Assembly: GCF_030563405.1 (NCBI RefSeq)
Contig: NZ_CP130748.1
Coordinates: forward strand, 992,001 to 1,056,000
Origin: Vibrio sp. SNU_ST1
GTDB taxonomy: Bacteria; Pseudomonadota; Gammaproteobacteria; Enterobacterales; Vibrionaceae
DNA: 64,000 nt
Reading direction: 5' to 3'
Shown: in pieces, positions 38,789-49,521 of the stretch
How positions within the stretch are numbered: the stretch's first letter is position 1
Layout: each line of letters opens with the position of its first letter
Notes under the pieces: generated by a model
What the model was told of the DNA's origin: nothing
The model's database searches: none
The model's input: the letters and a program-made list of their open reading frames with translations, nothing else
Position numbers and translations under genes: made by a program

Positions 38789-39697
38789 ATGGTTATGTTG
38801 AAGAAAAAAGAAAACTTAGAAGCGATCGAAAAATTCTCTGAGAATTTGGAAATTGAAGGTCGTAGTTTGTGGCAGGATGCGCGTATTCGTTTTATGCGCA
38901 ACAAAGCGGCAATGATCAGTCTGTTCATTCTAATTATCATGGTGCTATCGGTAATCTTCTTACCTATGTTGGCGCAGCATGCTTACGATGATACTGATTG
39001 GTACGCAATGCACGTTGGTCCAAATGCGGATCACTGGTTTGGTACCGACAGTTTAGGTCGTGACTTATACGTTCGTACAATGATCGGCGGCCGTATTTCT
39101 CTTATGGTTGGTGTGATGGGCGCATTTGTAGCGGTACTGATTGGTACGCTTTATGGTGCAGCTTCCGGTTTCATTGGCGGTCGTACTGACCGAGTGATGA
39201 TGCGTATCCTAGAGATCTTGTACGCAGTACCATTCATGTTCCTTGTGATCGTACTAGTAACATTCTTTGGTCGTAATATTGTACTTATCTTTGTTGCTAT
39301 CGGTGCGATTGCTTGGCTCGATATGGCACGAATCGTACGTGGTCAAACGTTGAGTCTACGTAGTAAAGAATTCATCGAGGCTGCTCACGTATGTGGTGTA
39401 AGTAAATGGAAGATCATTACACGTCATATTGTACCGAACGTATTGGGTATTGTTGCGGTTTACTCGACGCTACTTATTCCAAGCATGATCCTTACTGAAT
39501 CATTCTTATCTTTCCTTGGTCTTGGTGTTCAAGAGCCTATGACAAGTTGGGGCGCACTGTTACAAGAAGGTTCGCAAACAATGGAAGTTGCTATTTGGCA
39601 ACTGGCATTCCCAGCGGCATTCATGGTAGTTACGCTGTTCTGCTTTAACTATGTAGGTGATGGTCTGCGTGATGCGCTTGATCCAAAAGACAGATAA
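38789..39697 (+). CDS. oppC: Oligopeptide ABC permease OppC
   Basis: The 302-residue permease has the N-terminal hydrophilic region and six membrane segments. EAA loop: EAAHVCGVSKWKIITRHIVPNVLG. The start is taken at 38789; a second in-frame ATG is two codons later. Confidence 0.96.
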   Translation: MVMLKKKENLEAIEKFSENLEIEGRSLWQDARIRFMRNKAAMISLFILIIMVLSVIFLPMLAQHAYDDTDWYAMHVGPNADHWFGTDSLGRDLYVRTMIGGRISLMVGVMGAFVAVLIGTLYGAASGFIGGRTDRVMMRILEILYAVPFMFLVIVLVTFFGRNIVLIFVAIGAIAWLDMARIVRGQTLSLRSKEFIEAAHVCGVSKWKIITRHIVPNVLGIVAVYSTLLIPSMILTESFLSFLGLGVQEPMTSWGALLQEGSQTMEVAIWQLAFPAAFMVVTLFCFNYVGDGLRDALDPKDR

Positions 39698-39746
39698 GAA
39701 TTAATAGCAAATAAAAATACAAAAGCTATAAAAGATTAAGGAAGCA

Positions 39747-40721
39747 ATGATGAGCTTATTAGATGTCAAAGATCTGCGCGTCGAATTTACCACGCAAGAT
39801 GGTATCGTAACCGCAGTAAACGATCTGAACTTCTCACTTAACCAAGGCGAAACGCTGGGCATTGTTGGTGAGTCGGGTTCGGGTAAATCTCAAACGGTAT
39901 TTGCACTGATGGGACTGCTGGCGAAGAACGGCATCATCTCAGGTAGCGCAAAGTTTGAAGGCAATGAAATTCTTAACCTGCCTGAAAAAGAGCTGAACAA
40001 AGTACGCGCTGAACAGATCGCGATGATCTTCCAAGATCCAATGACATCACTGAATCCTTACATGAAAGTATGTGATCAGCTGATGGAAGTGCTTATGCTG
40101 CATAAAGGCATGGGCAAAGCGGAAGCGTTCGAAGAATCAGTACGTATGCTTGAAGCGGTGAAAATTCCTGAAGCTCGTAAACGTATTACCATGTACCCAC
40201 ATGAGTTTTCTGGCGGTATGCGTCAACGTGTGATGATCGCAATGGCACTACTGTGTCGCCCTAAATTGCTTATCGCTGATGAGCCGACAACGGCACTGGA
40301 TGTAACCATTCAAGCGCAAATCATGGAATTGCTGAACGAACTTAAAGATGAGTTCAATACGGCAATCATCATGATCACCCATGACTTGGGTGTGGTTGCT
40401 GGTTCGTGTGACAAAGTACTTGTGATGTACGCAGGTCGTACAATGGAATATGGCACGGTTGATGAAATCTTCTACGAGCCAAGCCACCCTTATGCGGAAG
40501 GCCTGCTTAAAGCGATTCCTCGTTTGGATACCGAAGGTGAAATTCTACCGACGATTCCAGGTAACCCACCTAACTTACTTCGCCTACCAACAGGTTGTCC
40601 TTACCAAGACCGTTGTCACCGTGTAATGGACCGTTGTAAGCAAGAAGCACCGATTCTACAGCCATTTGCTAAAGACCGTCAGCGTGCTTGTTTTTCAGAC
40701 TGGGAGACTTGGACAAAATGA
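39747..40721 (+). CDS. oppD: Oligopeptide ABC ATPase OppD
   Basis: The 324-residue ATPase has Walker A GESGSGKSQ, signature SGGMRQRVMIA, Walker B LLIADEPTTALDVT and the C-terminal cysteine motif CPYQDRCHRVMDRC. It overlaps oppF by 4 bases. Confidence 0.97.
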   Translation: MMSLLDVKDLRVEFTTQDGIVTAVNDLNFSLNQGETLGIVGESGSGKSQTVFALMGLLAKNGIISGSAKFEGNEILNLPEKELNKVRAEQIAMIFQDPMTSLNPYMKVCDQLMEVLMLHKGMGKAEAFEESVRMLEAVKIPEARKRITMYPHEFSGGMRQRVMIAMALLCRPKLLIADEPTTALDVTIQAQIMELLNELKDEFNTAIIMITHDLGVVAGSCDKVLVMYAGRTMEYGTVDEIFYEPSHPYAEGLLKAIPRLDTEGEILPTIPGNPPNLLRLPTGCPYQDRCHRVMDRCKQEAPILQPFAKDRQRACFSDWETWTK

Positions 40722-41704
40722 GTAAAGAATTACTATTAGATATTAAAGACCTAAAAGTTCACTTTAGCATTGCGGCTAAGTCTGCTTGGCCTTGGGCGAA
40801 ACCATCAAACCTTAAAGCGGTTGATGGTGTTGATGTTCACCTTTACGAAGGCGAAACGCTAGGTGTGGTCGGTGAGTCTGGTTGTGGTAAGTCGACTTTT
40901 GCACGCGCAATTATCGGTTTGGTTGAAGCGACTGAAGGTCAAGTGATGTGGTTAGGTCAGGACCTGACTAAGATGCAAGAAGTGAAACGTCGTGAGACTC
41001 GTAAAGAGATTCAGATGATCTTCCAAGATCCGCTAGCATCACTCAACCCGCGTATGTCTGTTGGTGACATTATTGCTGAGCCTCTAGAGACTTTCTTCCC
41101 TGAACTTTCTAAACAGGAAGTGAAGGATAGAGTTAAAGAGATGATGGCAAAGGTTGGTCTACTACCAAACGTAATCAACCGTTACCCCCATGAATTCTCT
41201 GGTGGTCAGTGTCAGCGTATTGGTATTGCACGTGCGCTTATTTTGAAACCTAAGATGATCATCTGTGATGAACCTGTTTCTGCACTCGATGTATCTATCC
41301 AAGCTCAAGTAGTTAACCTTCTGAAAGAGCTACAGAAAGAACTAGGTTTGTCTTTGGTATTCATCGCGCACGATTTGTCGGTGGTGAAACACATCTCTGA
41401 CCGTGTATTGGTGATGTACTTAGGTAATGCTGTTGAGCTAGGTGAATCAGATGCCTTGTTTTCTGACCCTAAGCACCCGTATACCAAAGCATTGATGTCT
41501 GCAGTTCCGATTCCAGACCCACGCTTAGAGCGCAGCAAAACGATTCAGATGTTGGAAGGTGATTTACCATCGCCAATCAATCCGCCATCAGGTTGTGTGT
41601 TCCGTACTCGTTGCCCACAAGCAACAGAGGCTTGTGCGCAAACTAAGCCAACCATTCAAGGCGATGACGTACACGCAGTATCTTGCTTGCACGTACAAGT
41701 CTAG
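40718..41704 (+). CDS. oppF: Oligopeptide ABC ATPase OppF
   Basis: The 328-residue ATPase has Walker A GESGCGKST, signature SGGQCQRIGIAR, Walker B MIICDEPVSALDVS and the CVFRTRCPQATEAC C-terminus. I use ATG 40718, which overlaps the oppD stop (ATGA). The frame is open further upstream but without a site. Confidence 0.97.
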   Translation: MSKELLLDIKDLKVHFSIAAKSAWPWAKPSNLKAVDGVDVHLYEGETLGVVGESGCGKSTFARAIIGLVEATEGQVMWLGQDLTKMQEVKRRETRKEIQMIFQDPLASLNPRMSVGDIIAEPLETFFPELSKQEVKDRVKEMMAKVGLLPNVINRYPHEFSGGQCQRIGIARALILKPKMIICDEPVSALDVSIQAQVVNLLKELQKELGLSLVFIAHDLSVVKHISDRVLVMYLGNAVELGESDALFSDPKHPYTKALMSAVPIPDPRLERSKTIQMLEGDLPSPINPPSGCVFRTRCPQATEACAQTKPTIQGDDVHAVSCLHVQV

Positions 41705-41739
41705 AGCCTATTTAAAACGGTTCAGCCTGTGACAGGCTT

Positions 41740-41773
41740 AAGCGCAACTTGTTTATGAGTTGCGCTTTTTTTG
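41740..41773 (+). terminator. Terminator of the opp operon
   Basis: The stem AAGCGCAACT / AGTTGCGCTT is followed by seven T, with an 8-base loop, about 35 bases after oppF. Confidence 0.94.
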
Positions 41774-41822
41774 TACCTAAGGCTCCATATTAAATAAGCT
41801 TCATCAAATAATTCGAACAACT

Positions 41823-41862
41823 AAGCCAACTTCTTCTAGTTTTGAAAAAGTTGGCTTTTTTT
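41823..41862 (+). terminator. Second terminator, in the yqjG leader
   Basis: AAGCCAACTT / AAGTTGGCTT forms a 10-bp stem with a 15-base loop and seven T. It ends only 36 bases before the yqjG start codon. It may be an attenuator or a second opp terminator. Confidence 0.88.
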
Positions 41863-41898
41863 ATACTAGAGAAAAGTTTGGATGACAGAGGTTTGGAT

Positions 41899-42846
41899 AT
41901 GGGCAAGTTAGTTGAAGGTGTTTGGCACGATGTGTGGTATGACACCAAAGAAAGCGGTGGTAAGTTCGTTCGTGAAGATGCGGGTTTTCGTAACTGGGTA
42001 GAGAATAAACCTGGTGCGCAATTTGAGCCAGAAAGCGGCCGTTATCACTTATACGTATCGTTAGCTTGTCCTTGGGCGCATCGCACGCTGATCTTTCGCG
42101 AGCTTAAAGATCTAACCGATCACATTGACGTGACAGTCGTTTGCCCCGATATGATGAGTGAAGGCTGGCAAATGGGCTTACCTGAACCTCTGTTTGGCCA
42201 CACCCGCATGCACCAAATCTATACTCAAGCCAAACCTGACTACTCGGGTAGAGTGACGGTGCCTGTGTTGTGGGATAAAAAGACTAACACCATTGTGAGT
42301 AACGAGTCGTCTGAGATTATCCGTATGTTTAACTCAGAGTTTAACGAACTGACAGGCAACACGGATGATTACTATCCGTGGGAACTGGCAAGCAAGATTG
42401 ATGAATGGAACGACTATATCTATCCGAACATTAATAACGGCGTTTATCGTACCGGTTTTGCAACAACACAAGAGGCCTATGAAGAAGCGTATGACGCGTT
42501 ATTTGAAGCCTTAGACAAAGTTGACGCTCACCTTAGTGATCACCGTTATTTAGCGGGTAACGAGATTACAGAGGCAGATTGGCGCTTGTTTACCACTCTG
42601 GTTCGGTTTGATGCGGTGTATGTTGGTCACTTTAAGTGTAACAAGCAGCGAATTACAGACTACGTCCATATTCAGGGTTACTTAAAAGAGCTCTACCAGA
42701 TCGAAGGCATCAAAGAGACGACCGATTTTTACCATATCAAGCGTCACTACTATTATAGTCACACTGGTATCAACCCGACGCATGTGGTGCCTAAAGGGCC
42801 TGAACTGGATTTAGACTCCCCCCATGAAAGAAGTTATTTAATTTAA
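41899..42846 (+). CDS. yqjG: Glutathionyl-hydroquinone reductase (YqjG/Ecm4 family)
   Basis: The 315-residue glutathione S-transferase-type enzyme has the catalytic Cys in SLACPWAHRTLIF, the family's signature. It reduces glutathionyl-hydroquinones with glutathione. The start at 41899 is chosen because AGAGG stands 8 bases upstream; an upstream open frame runs through a terminator hairpin and is not coding. Confidence 0.93.
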   Translation: MGKLVEGVWHDVWYDTKESGGKFVREDAGFRNWVENKPGAQFEPESGRYHLYVSLACPWAHRTLIFRELKDLTDHIDVTVVCPDMMSEGWQMGLPEPLFGHTRMHQIYTQAKPDYSGRVTVPVLWDKKTNTIVSNESSEIIRMFNSEFNELTGNTDDYYPWELASKIDEWNDYIYPNINNGVYRTGFATTQEAYEEAYDALFEALDKVDAHLSDHRYLAGNEITEADWRLFTTLVRFDAVYVGHFKCNKQRITDYVHIQGYLKELYQIEGIKETTDFYHIKRHYYYSHTGINPTHVVPKGPELDLDSPHERSYLI

Positions 42847-42880
42847 CTTACCGGAACACAGCGTCAGGCTTGAGAGCGAT

Positions 42881-45364
42881 TTACACTTCGATAGTTTCTC
42901 TTTGATTTTGTAGCTCTAGATACTCAATAAGGTCTGACGCGCTTACCGGACGAGAGTAGTAGTAGCCTTGAACTGCGCTGCAGTATAATTGCTGAATGTG
43001 CTTGAGCTGTTCTTTAGTCTCAATACCTTCCACAACCAATTCGAAATTGAAAATACTTGCTAGAGAGGTAATCGCTTCAACCAGTGCAAATTGCCTTGCA
43101 TCGGTATCAATAGTATCTATGAATGATTTATCAATCTTGATCTCATTGATAGGAAGTGAGGCAATATAGCTTAATGATGAGTAACCCGTACCGAAATCGT
43201 CGATGGAAACTTGCATTCCCAGTGCTTGGAAGCTGTTCATTACCTGCGTCACAGCTTGCAGATCTTCAACGAGAACACTTTCTGTAATCTCAATTTTGAT
43301 TTTTTCTGGTGCCATTGCATATTTAGCTGCAAGCTCTGAGAAGCGTTCAACTAAATTACGCTGAGTAAATACGGCTGGAGATAGATTGATAGACAAAGAT
43401 AGGGATAGCCCAAGTTCACGGTTGATAGTGCTAATTCGGCGCATGCTAGTTTCAGCGACAAAGAACGTAATGTCATTAATGAGGCTAGTTTTTTCTGCCA
43501 TGCTGATGAACACATCAGGTGGAATGAATCCTAACTTTTTGTTTTGCCAGCGACATAGAGCTTCTACTCCTAACACTACACCTGAATGTACGTCGACTTG
43601 AGGCTGATAGTGAACGTACAGCTCTTCGTTATTTAAAGCTGAATTAAGTGCATTCTCAATCTCGAGTTTACTGTGAATATCATCAGAAATAGACTCGTTA
43701 AATAGTTGAATAATACCTTTGCTTGTACGTTTCGCGAAATAGAGTGCCATATCAGCTTTAGAGATTAACATTTCGATATTGTCAGCATGATCGGGGGATA
43801 ACGATACGCCGATGCTTGTCTTAATCGATAGGCTTTCCCCTTTGATATTGTAAGAGCGTTCGATTGCCTGCTTAATCTTGCTGAGAATTGGTGTCAAAGA
43901 TTCAGCTGTCGGTAGATTGTCTATAATCGCAATAAACTCATCTCCGCCAAAACGGAAATACATTTCATTCGGCTCAGTTAAATGTTGTAGAGTTTGAGCA
44001 ATATTTTTGAGCAGTTGATCCCCATAGCCATGACCATGAGCGTCGTTAATATTTTTAAAATCATCTAGGTCGATAAAAAGTACGGCGATTTTAGTCGTAT
44101 TTTGTATGTTTCTTTCTTGTATGACCGCAAAGCTCTCTTTTAATGCAGTTCGGTTGTAAAGACCGGTGAGTGAGTCATGATGAGCTAAGTAAGATAACTC
44201 TTTACGATTTTGCTCCAATTTATGGAAGTCACGCCTTATTTGGCCTTGGAAAGTAGTAAAGCGACGTGCAATAGCATTACTGGTATAGAAACTAAGAATC
44301 AGTAGGGTAACGAAACCTGCACCACTGTATATGACGAGCTCGATGGTATCGCGTTTTAACGACTCTTCTGTAAGTCGTTTATGAGTGACTGAATATTGGT
44401 TAATGGCTTGGGTATAGGCACTACCTACGATAAACCAGTCCCAATCGGGAATTTTCGTTATATAGTTCAGAGTGCTAGAGGACTGGCTGTTGTTGGATTT
44501 TATTCCGAGAGTTACAAAGCCTTCATGGTTTGCTTCTATGATGTCCTCATTCAAGATAAAAGATTGAAATGTAGGATGCTTTGTTCCGACTAATTCCGGT
44601 GACTCATGAGCTAGGAAAACGCCTTTTTTGTCGATCACGAACAACTGGTCAGAATCAGGAAGCTTAAGGCTATTAAGCCAATTGAGTGATTGCTTTTTTA
44701 AATCATTTTCAACGTCAACGACATAATCACCTGAACTTATCACCCAGTCTAATGGTTCAAAATAGATAGAGTACCCAATTTTTTCGTACTCTGCTTGATT
44801 GTCACCCGGTTTGTGAAACCACCATCTGTAAAAGCTAGTCTCTTTTTCAAGCGACAGTTTAACCATTTCAGTAACAATAGCTGTGCCTCTTGTGTCTTTG
44901 AGTGTGGAAAGATCTTGACCTTCGAGGTGGGGCCAAAATGGGTGCATGATGCCTTTAGATTGGCGATCAACAATAAAAAGGTAACCACGGTCGCTATTGA
45001 AGCGAATGTCTTTTAATGCACTTTTTATGACCGATTCGATGACTTCTCTTGGCTGCGAACTGTTGTCTTCGTAAAGACGAGTTGATATTCGATGAGCTTC
45101 TTCTAGTCGTTCTTTTACGACTGCTTTCAGCTCTGATTCAGTGGTTGATTTTAAATAGAGAACTTGGCTTTTTGCTACGTCTACTTGGCTTTTTAGCAAT
45201 TGTTTGTGTTGGTCCTTAAACAATTGTTCAGCTCTAAGTAGTTGTTTTTGATTTGATAGGTGTGAGTTATACAAAAATGAAGAAATTAGTACGAGTGAAA
45301 AAAGTGCGATAAAGCTAACTGGGAGCCATTTGATCAACGTGATCAGCCGAGTATCTGACGTCAT
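42881..45364 (-). CDS. Cache-domain GGDEF-EAL protein (c-di-GMP turnover)
   Basis: This 827-residue inner-membrane protein has TM1 (about 10-32), a periplasmic tandem Cache-type sensor (about 80-325, DRGYLFIVDRQSKG and LFVIDKKGVFLAH), TM2 (about 343-362), a GGDEF domain with intact GGDEF (473-477), and an EAL domain with the EAL motif (601-603) and DFGTGYSSLSYIA. Both catalytic motifs are present, so the net direction cannot be told from sequence. No RxxD I-site precedes GGDEF. Ligand unknown; single-gene unit. Confidence 0.93.
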   Translation of the reverse strand: MTSDTRLITLIKWLPVSFIALFSLVLISSFLYNSHLSNQKQLLRAEQLFKDQHKQLLKSQVDVAKSQVLYLKSTTESELKAVVKERLEEAHRISTRLYEDNSSQPREVIESVIKSALKDIRFNSDRGYLFIVDRQSKGIMHPFWPHLEGQDLSTLKDTRGTAIVTEMVKLSLEKETSFYRWWFHKPGDNQAEYEKIGYSIYFEPLDWVISSGDYVVDVENDLKKQSLNWLNSLKLPDSDQLFVIDKKGVFLAHESPELVGTKHPTFQSFILNEDIIEANHEGFVTLGIKSNNSQSSSTLNYITKIPDWDWFIVGSAYTQAINQYSVTHKRLTEESLKRDTIELVIYSGAGFVTLLILSFYTSNAIARRFTTFQGQIRRDFHKLEQNRKELSYLAHHDSLTGLYNRTALKESFAVIQERNIQNTTKIAVLFIDLDDFKNINDAHGHGYGDQLLKNIAQTLQHLTEPNEMYFRFGGDEFIAIIDNLPTAESLTPILSKIKQAIERSYNIKGESLSIKTSIGVSLSPDHADNIEMLISKADMALYFAKRTSKGIIQLFNESISDDIHSKLEIENALNSALNNEELYVHYQPQVDVHSGVVLGVEALCRWQNKKLGFIPPDVFISMAEKTSLINDITFFVAETSMRRISTINRELGLSLSLSINLSPAVFTQRNLVERFSELAAKYAMAPEKIKIEITESVLVEDLQAVTQVMNSFQALGMQVSIDDFGTGYSSLSYIASLPINEIKIDKSFIDTIDTDARQFALVEAITSLASIFNFELVVEGIETKEQLKHIQQLYCSAVQGYYYSRPVSASDLIEYLELQNQRETIEV

Positions 45365-45606
45365 AGTGTTATGAAATACAAAGAAGTTTATTTATTATGT
45401 AAAATAATATAACAAAACAAATCATCATTGCGAAGAATAAAAACGTCAAAGATCGCACTTTTCAGATAAACGTACGGTAGGTTAATAATAGAAGGGAAAG
45501 AAAAAGACAACTTGATAAATCAGTGGTTTAGCTAAAAGTGACAATACAGTTATTGGTTGGCGTACGAATAGAGCGAGGTTTGTCATTTTGACCAATTTTC
45601 GATGAC
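45365..45606. other. Promoter region of the GGDEF-EAL gene
   Basis: AT-rich interval between the start of the GGDEF-EAL gene and the pta terminator. Nothing else is recognised. Confidence 0.4.
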
Positions 45607-45635
45607 AAAAAGCCCATGCAAATTGCATAGGCTTT
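45607..45635 (-). terminator. Intrinsic terminator of pta
   Basis: On the minus strand AAAGCC-ATGCAAATTGCAT-GGCTTTTT forms a long stem with a U-tract, 37 bases after the pta stop. Confidence 0.9.
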
Positions 45636-45671
45636 GATACTTTTAAAGCATTAAAAAACGAGAAAATGTAA

Positions 45672-47837
45672 TTAGTTAATTACTTTTTCTTCAGCTTGAG
45701 CTGCTTGGTCAGCTTGGATAGCCGTTAGAGCTACTGTGTAAACGATGTCGTCTACTAGAGCGCCACGAGACAAGTCATTTACTGGCTTGCGCATACCTTG
45801 AAGCATTGGACCGATAGATACTAGGTCTGCTGAACGCTGTACAGCTTTGTAAGTCGTGTTACCCGTGTTTAGGTCTGGGAATACGAATACTGTCGCTTTA
45901 CCTGCAACTGGAGAGTTAGGTGCTTTAGAAGCGGCTACGTTTTCCATGATTGCAGCGTCGTACTGAAGAGGACCATCGATCACAAGATCAGGACGTTTCG
46001 CTTGAGCAAGTTTGGTTGCTTCACGCACTTTATCTACGTCTGCACCTTTACCAGATTCACCAGTAGAGTAAGAGATCATAGCAACGCGTGGGTCGATACC
46101 GAATGCCGCAGCAGAATCTGCAGATTGGATAGCGATTTCAGCAAGCTGTTCCGCTGTTGGATCTGGGTTGATCGCACAGTCACCGTATACAAGCACTTGA
46201 TCAGGCAGAAGCATGAAGAAGATTGAAGATACGATAGAAGCATCAGGAGCAGTCTTGATGATCTGGAACGGAGGAACGATTGTGTTTGCTGTTGTGTGAA
46301 CAGCACCAGATACTAGACCGTCAACTTCACCCGCTTCAAGCATCATAGTACCTAGGAATACTGAATCATCTAGCTTCTCACGAGCAACAACTTCAGTCAT
46401 ACCTTTAGCGCCACGAAGTTCTACTAGACGAGCTACGTAGTTTTCGCGAACTGATGCAGAATCGATGATCTCAACGCCAGCGCCAAGCTCAACACCTTGT
46501 TGTGCAGCAACGCGACGGATTTCTTCAGGGTTACCAAGAAGTACACACGTTGCGATACCGCGCTCAGCACAGATAGCTGCAGCTTTCACTGTACGTGGCT
46601 CATCACCTTCAGGAAGAACGATGCGCTTAGCCGCTTTACGAGCAAATTCAGTTAACTGGTAACGGAATGCTGGTGGGCTTAGACGACGGATGCCTTGAGT
46701 ACCTTCAGATAGAGAATCAATCCAAGGGCCATCAATGTGGCTTGCAACGTGATCGTTAACGAACTCGATACGCTCTTTATCGTCTGCAGGAACTTCTAGG
46801 TTGAAGCTCTGTAGGTTAAGAGACGTCTGCCAAGTGTTACCTTGAGCTTTGAAGATCGGTAGACCTGAAGCGAATGCTGGTGCACAAAGGTTAGCAATGC
46901 TTTCTGGAATGTCGTAACCGCCAGTCAGTAGGATTGCGCCAATTTCAACACCGTTTTTCGCAGCAAGAGCCGCAGCAACGATAACGTCAGGGCGGTCTGC
47001 AGAAGTTACTAGCAATGAACCTGGCTTGAAGTGCTCAATCATGTGCGGTAGAGAACGTGCACAGAAAGTGATGCTCTTAATACGACGAGTCGAGATTTCA
47101 CCTTCATTAACGATTTCAGCGTTAAGGTGTTTAGCCATATCAACCGCACGAGTTGCGATTAGGTCGATGCTCCATGGCACACAGCCAAGAACACGGATAG
47201 GACTAGAGTTGAAGATTTGCATTACTTCAAGGTTCGCTTGTTGAGCGCTGTCTGCATCATCGAAGATTTCAGATAGGTCAGGGCGAGTACGACCAGCTTC
47301 ATCAACAGGAGCGTTAAGCTTGTTGATGATTACGCCTTTGATATTTTTGTTCTTAGTACCGCCGAAGTTAGAACAGGCAACTTCAATACGCTCTTTAAGT
47401 TGCGTAGGGTTGTCAGTACCAGGAGTCGCAACGAATACGATCTCTGCACCAAGCGTTTTTGCGATTTCTGCGTTCACTTGGTTTGCAAACGGGTGCTTGC
47501 GAGTAGGGACTAGGCCTTCGATTAGCGTTACTTCAGCGTCTTTGTTGATTTTGTTGTATTGCTCAACAACAGATTCAAGAAGCTCATCCGTTTTCTCGCT
47601 ACCGATCAAAGCTTCAGCTTTTGTCATTGCGATTGGTTCACCAATCTTAATGTCGCTGTTTGCGCTGATGATAGTAGAGGTTAGATCTGGTTGGTTACCA
47701 CCGCTACGAGGTTGAGCGATTGGCTTGTAGAAAGAAACACTTACGCCCTTACGCTCCATAGCGCGAAGAACACCCATGCTAACACTAGTAAGACCAACAC
47801 CAGCGCTTGTAGGGATAAGCATAATAGTACGTGACAT
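45672..47837 (-). CDS. pta: Phosphate acetyltransferase
   Basis: Pta interconverts acetyl-CoA and acetyl phosphate. From the start at 47837 ([13 protein letters not shown], with AAAGGTG 8 bases upstream) it has 721 residues, the long enterobacterial-type form. The N-terminal half is a P-loop/DRTGG regulatory region, and the C-terminal third is the PTA_PTB catalytic domain ([27 protein letters not shown]). It lies downstream of ackA. Confidence 0.97.
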   Translation of the reverse strand: MSRTIMLIPTSAGVGLTSVSMGVLRAMERKGVSVSFYKPIAQPRSGGNQPDLTSTIISANSDIKIGEPIAMTKAEALIGSEKTDELLESVVEQYNKINKDAEVTLIEGLVPTRKHPFANQVNAEIAKTLGAEIVFVATPGTDNPTQLKERIEVACSNFGGTKNKNIKGVIINKLNAPVDEAGRTRPDLSEIFDDADSAQQANLEVMQIFNSSPIRVLGCVPWSIDLIATRAVDMAKHLNAEIVNEGEISTRRIKSITFCARSLPHMIEHFKPGSLLVTSADRPDVIVAAALAAKNGVEIGAILLTGGYDIPESIANLCAPAFASGLPIFKAQGNTWQTSLNLQSFNLEVPADDKERIEFVNDHVASHIDGPWIDSLSEGTQGIRRLSPPAFRYQLTEFARKAAKRIVLPEGDEPRTVKAAAICAERGIATCVLLGNPEEIRRVAAQQGVELGAGVEIIDSASVRENYVARLVELRGAKGMTEVVAREKLDDSVFLGTMMLEAGEVDGLVSGAVHTTANTIVPPFQIIKTAPDASIVSSIFFMLLPDQVLVYGDCAINPDPTAEQLAEIAIQSADSAAAFGIDPRVAMISYSTGESGKGADVDKVREATKLAQAKRPDLVIDGPLQYDAAIMENVAASKAPNSPVAGKATVFVFPDLNTGNTTYKAVQRSADLVSIGPMLQGMRKPVNDLSRGALVDDIVYTVALTAIQADQAAQAEEKVIN

Positions 47838-47864
47838 TGACGAACACCTTTGACTATTGGAAAT

Positions 47865-47924
47865 AAAAAAGCTCAACCGCTATTCCCACCGATAAACATA
47901 TTGGGGTAGGAATAGAAGTTGAGC
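47865..47924 (-). terminator. Long hairpin terminator between ackA and pta
   Basis: On the minus strand the outer stem GCTCAAC / GTTGAGC and inner TATTCC / GGAATA are followed by six U. It ends 28 bases before pta's start, so transcription of pta must pass it or start within it. Confidence 0.88.
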
Positions 47925-47946
47925 CCCATTTTCTTGATATGAAAAA

Positions 47947-47974
47947 CTGACTAGCTTCGAGTGAAGCTAGTCAG
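47947..47974 (-). terminator. Intrinsic terminator just after ackA
   Basis: A perfect 12-bp stem (CTGACTAGCTTC / GAAGCTAGTCAG, ACTC loop) is followed by UUUUU on the minus strand, 10 bases after the ackA stop. Confidence 0.93.
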
Positions 47975-47983
47975 GAAAATCAA

Positions 47984-49180
47984 TTAAAGACCTGCTAGTT
48001 TCGCAGTGTCTTCAGCAATTACTAGCTCTTCGTTAGTAGAGATAACCATTGCAGGGATACGGCTGTTAGCTGTAGTGATAGTACCTTCGCCGCCGAAACG
48101 AGCTTTAAGGTTAGCTTCACCGTCAACTTCGATGCCGAAGATGCCTAGGCGGTTAAGAACCATTTCACGAATTGGGCCAGAGTTCTCGCCGATGCCGCCA
48201 GTGAAAGTGATTGCGTCTAGACGACCTTCTAGAGTTGCAGTGTAACCAGCAACGTACTTAGCTAGACGGTGACAGAACACGTCCATTGCACGAGTTGCTT
48301 CTTCTTTCTCGCCGTAGTTGTCTTCAACGAAACGACAGTCAGAAGTCACTTCAGTTAGACCAGCAAGACCAGATTCTTTAGTTAGCATGTTGTTGATTTC
48401 TTCAACAGAGTAACCAAGAGCGTCGTGTAGGTGGAAGATGATCGCAGGATCTAGGTCACCACAACGTGTACCCATTACAAGACCTTCAAGAGGAGTAAGA
48501 CCCATAGAAGTATCTACAGATTGACCGTTCTTGATTGCACATACAGAAGCGCCGTTACCTAGGTGACAGTTGATGATGTTAACTTCTTCAACTGGCTTGT
48601 TTAGTAGGCCTGCAACTTCACGAGTGATGAATAGGTGAGAAGTACCGTGCATGCCGTAACGACGGATGCCGTGCTCTTTGTACAGGTTGTACGGTAGAGC
48701 GTATAGGTAAGACTCAGAAGGCATTGTTTGGTGGAACGCAGTGTCAAATACAGCAACGTTTTGTAGACCAGGGAAGTTCTTTTTAGCTGCTTCGATACCG
48801 ATAAGGTGAGCAGGGTTGTGAAGAGGTGCAAAAGTCGCAGCGTCTTGAATACCCTTAAGAACTTCATCAGTGATAAGCGCAGAAGAAGTGAACTGCTCGC
48901 CACCGTGTACGATACGGTGACCGATAGCGCCAAGGTTAGCTTTAAGCTCAGGCTTAGAAGCAAGAATAGTTTCTACCATGAAAGATAGTGCTTCTACGTG
49001 AGCTGCGCCCGCGCCTAGTTGTGCTTCATGCTTGCCATCAAGTTTCCATTTCATACGAGCTTCTGGAAGACCTAGACACTCAGCAAGACCAGTTAGGTGC
49101 TCTGCACCTGATTCTGCATCAACAACAGCGAATTTAAGAGAAGAACTACCACAGTTTAAAACTAAAACTAGCTTAGACAT
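47984..49180 (-). CDS. ackA: Acetate kinase
   Basis: The 398-residue acetokinase makes ATP from acetyl phosphate. Motifs include [40 protein letters not shown] and [11 protein letters not shown]. It is the upstream gene of the ackA-pta pair. Confidence 0.98.
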   Translation of the reverse strand: MSKLVLVLNCGSSSLKFAVVDAESGAEHLTGLAECLGLPEARMKWKLDGKHEAQLGAGAAHVEALSFMVETILASKPELKANLGAIGHRIVHGGEQFTSSALITDEVLKGIQDAATFAPLHNPAHLIGIEAAKKNFPGLQNVAVFDTAFHQTMPSESYLYALPYNLYKEHGIRRYGMHGTSHLFITREVAGLLNKPVEEVNIINCHLGNGASVCAIKNGQSVDTSMGLTPLEGLVMGTRCGDLDPAIIFHLHDALGYSVEEINNMLTKESGLAGLTEVTSDCRFVEDNYGEKEEATRAMDVFCHRLAKYVAGYTATLEGRLDAITFTGGIGENSGPIREMVLNRLGIFGIEVDGEANLKARFGGEGTITTANSRIPAMVISTNEELVIAEDTAKLAGL

Positions 49181-49483
49181 TAATGACTACCTGTTTATTT
49201 TTCTGATCGAAATCAGTTAAGGATGAAAATTAATCTCAAGAATAGTCGAAGCACATGGGCTTGCGTACTAACCTTGGTCAAAAAAACGTTAATTTCCGTA
49301 TAAAGTGAAAGCACTCTTTATCAAAAAGAGGCTTGTGCATTCCTTGCAGAAGTCTTCTCAAAGTTGCTTAAATTGTAAATAAGGGCAACAATGAGATTGA
49401 GGTCTGCAAATAATAGCGATATTGTGCAAATATAACAAAAAAATTTGAAAGAATATTATTTTTCGTCAATTTTTTGTGTTTTT
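49181..49483. other. ackA promoter region
   Basis: Gene-free divergent interval (ackA minus, yfbV plus). A small CTCTTT/AAAGAG inverted repeat lies near 49314-49330. No operator is called. Confidence 0.4.
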
Positions 49484-49508
49484 AGTTGATGGTTTCAACT
49501 TTTTTTTA
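49484..49508 (+). terminator. Terminator-like hairpin directly before yfbV
   Basis: AGTTGA-TGGTT-TCAACT is followed by eight or more T. The U-tract ends about 14 bases before the yfbV ATG. The stem is only 6 bp with two G-C pairs, so strength is moderate. Confidence 0.55.
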
Positions 49509-49521
49509 ACGGGAGACTCAT

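Noticed and set aside
41842..41898. Longer start for the glutathionyl-hydroquinone reductase
   Set aside because: The added codons lie in a terminator stem and T-tract, and the ATG at 41899 has a good ribosome site.
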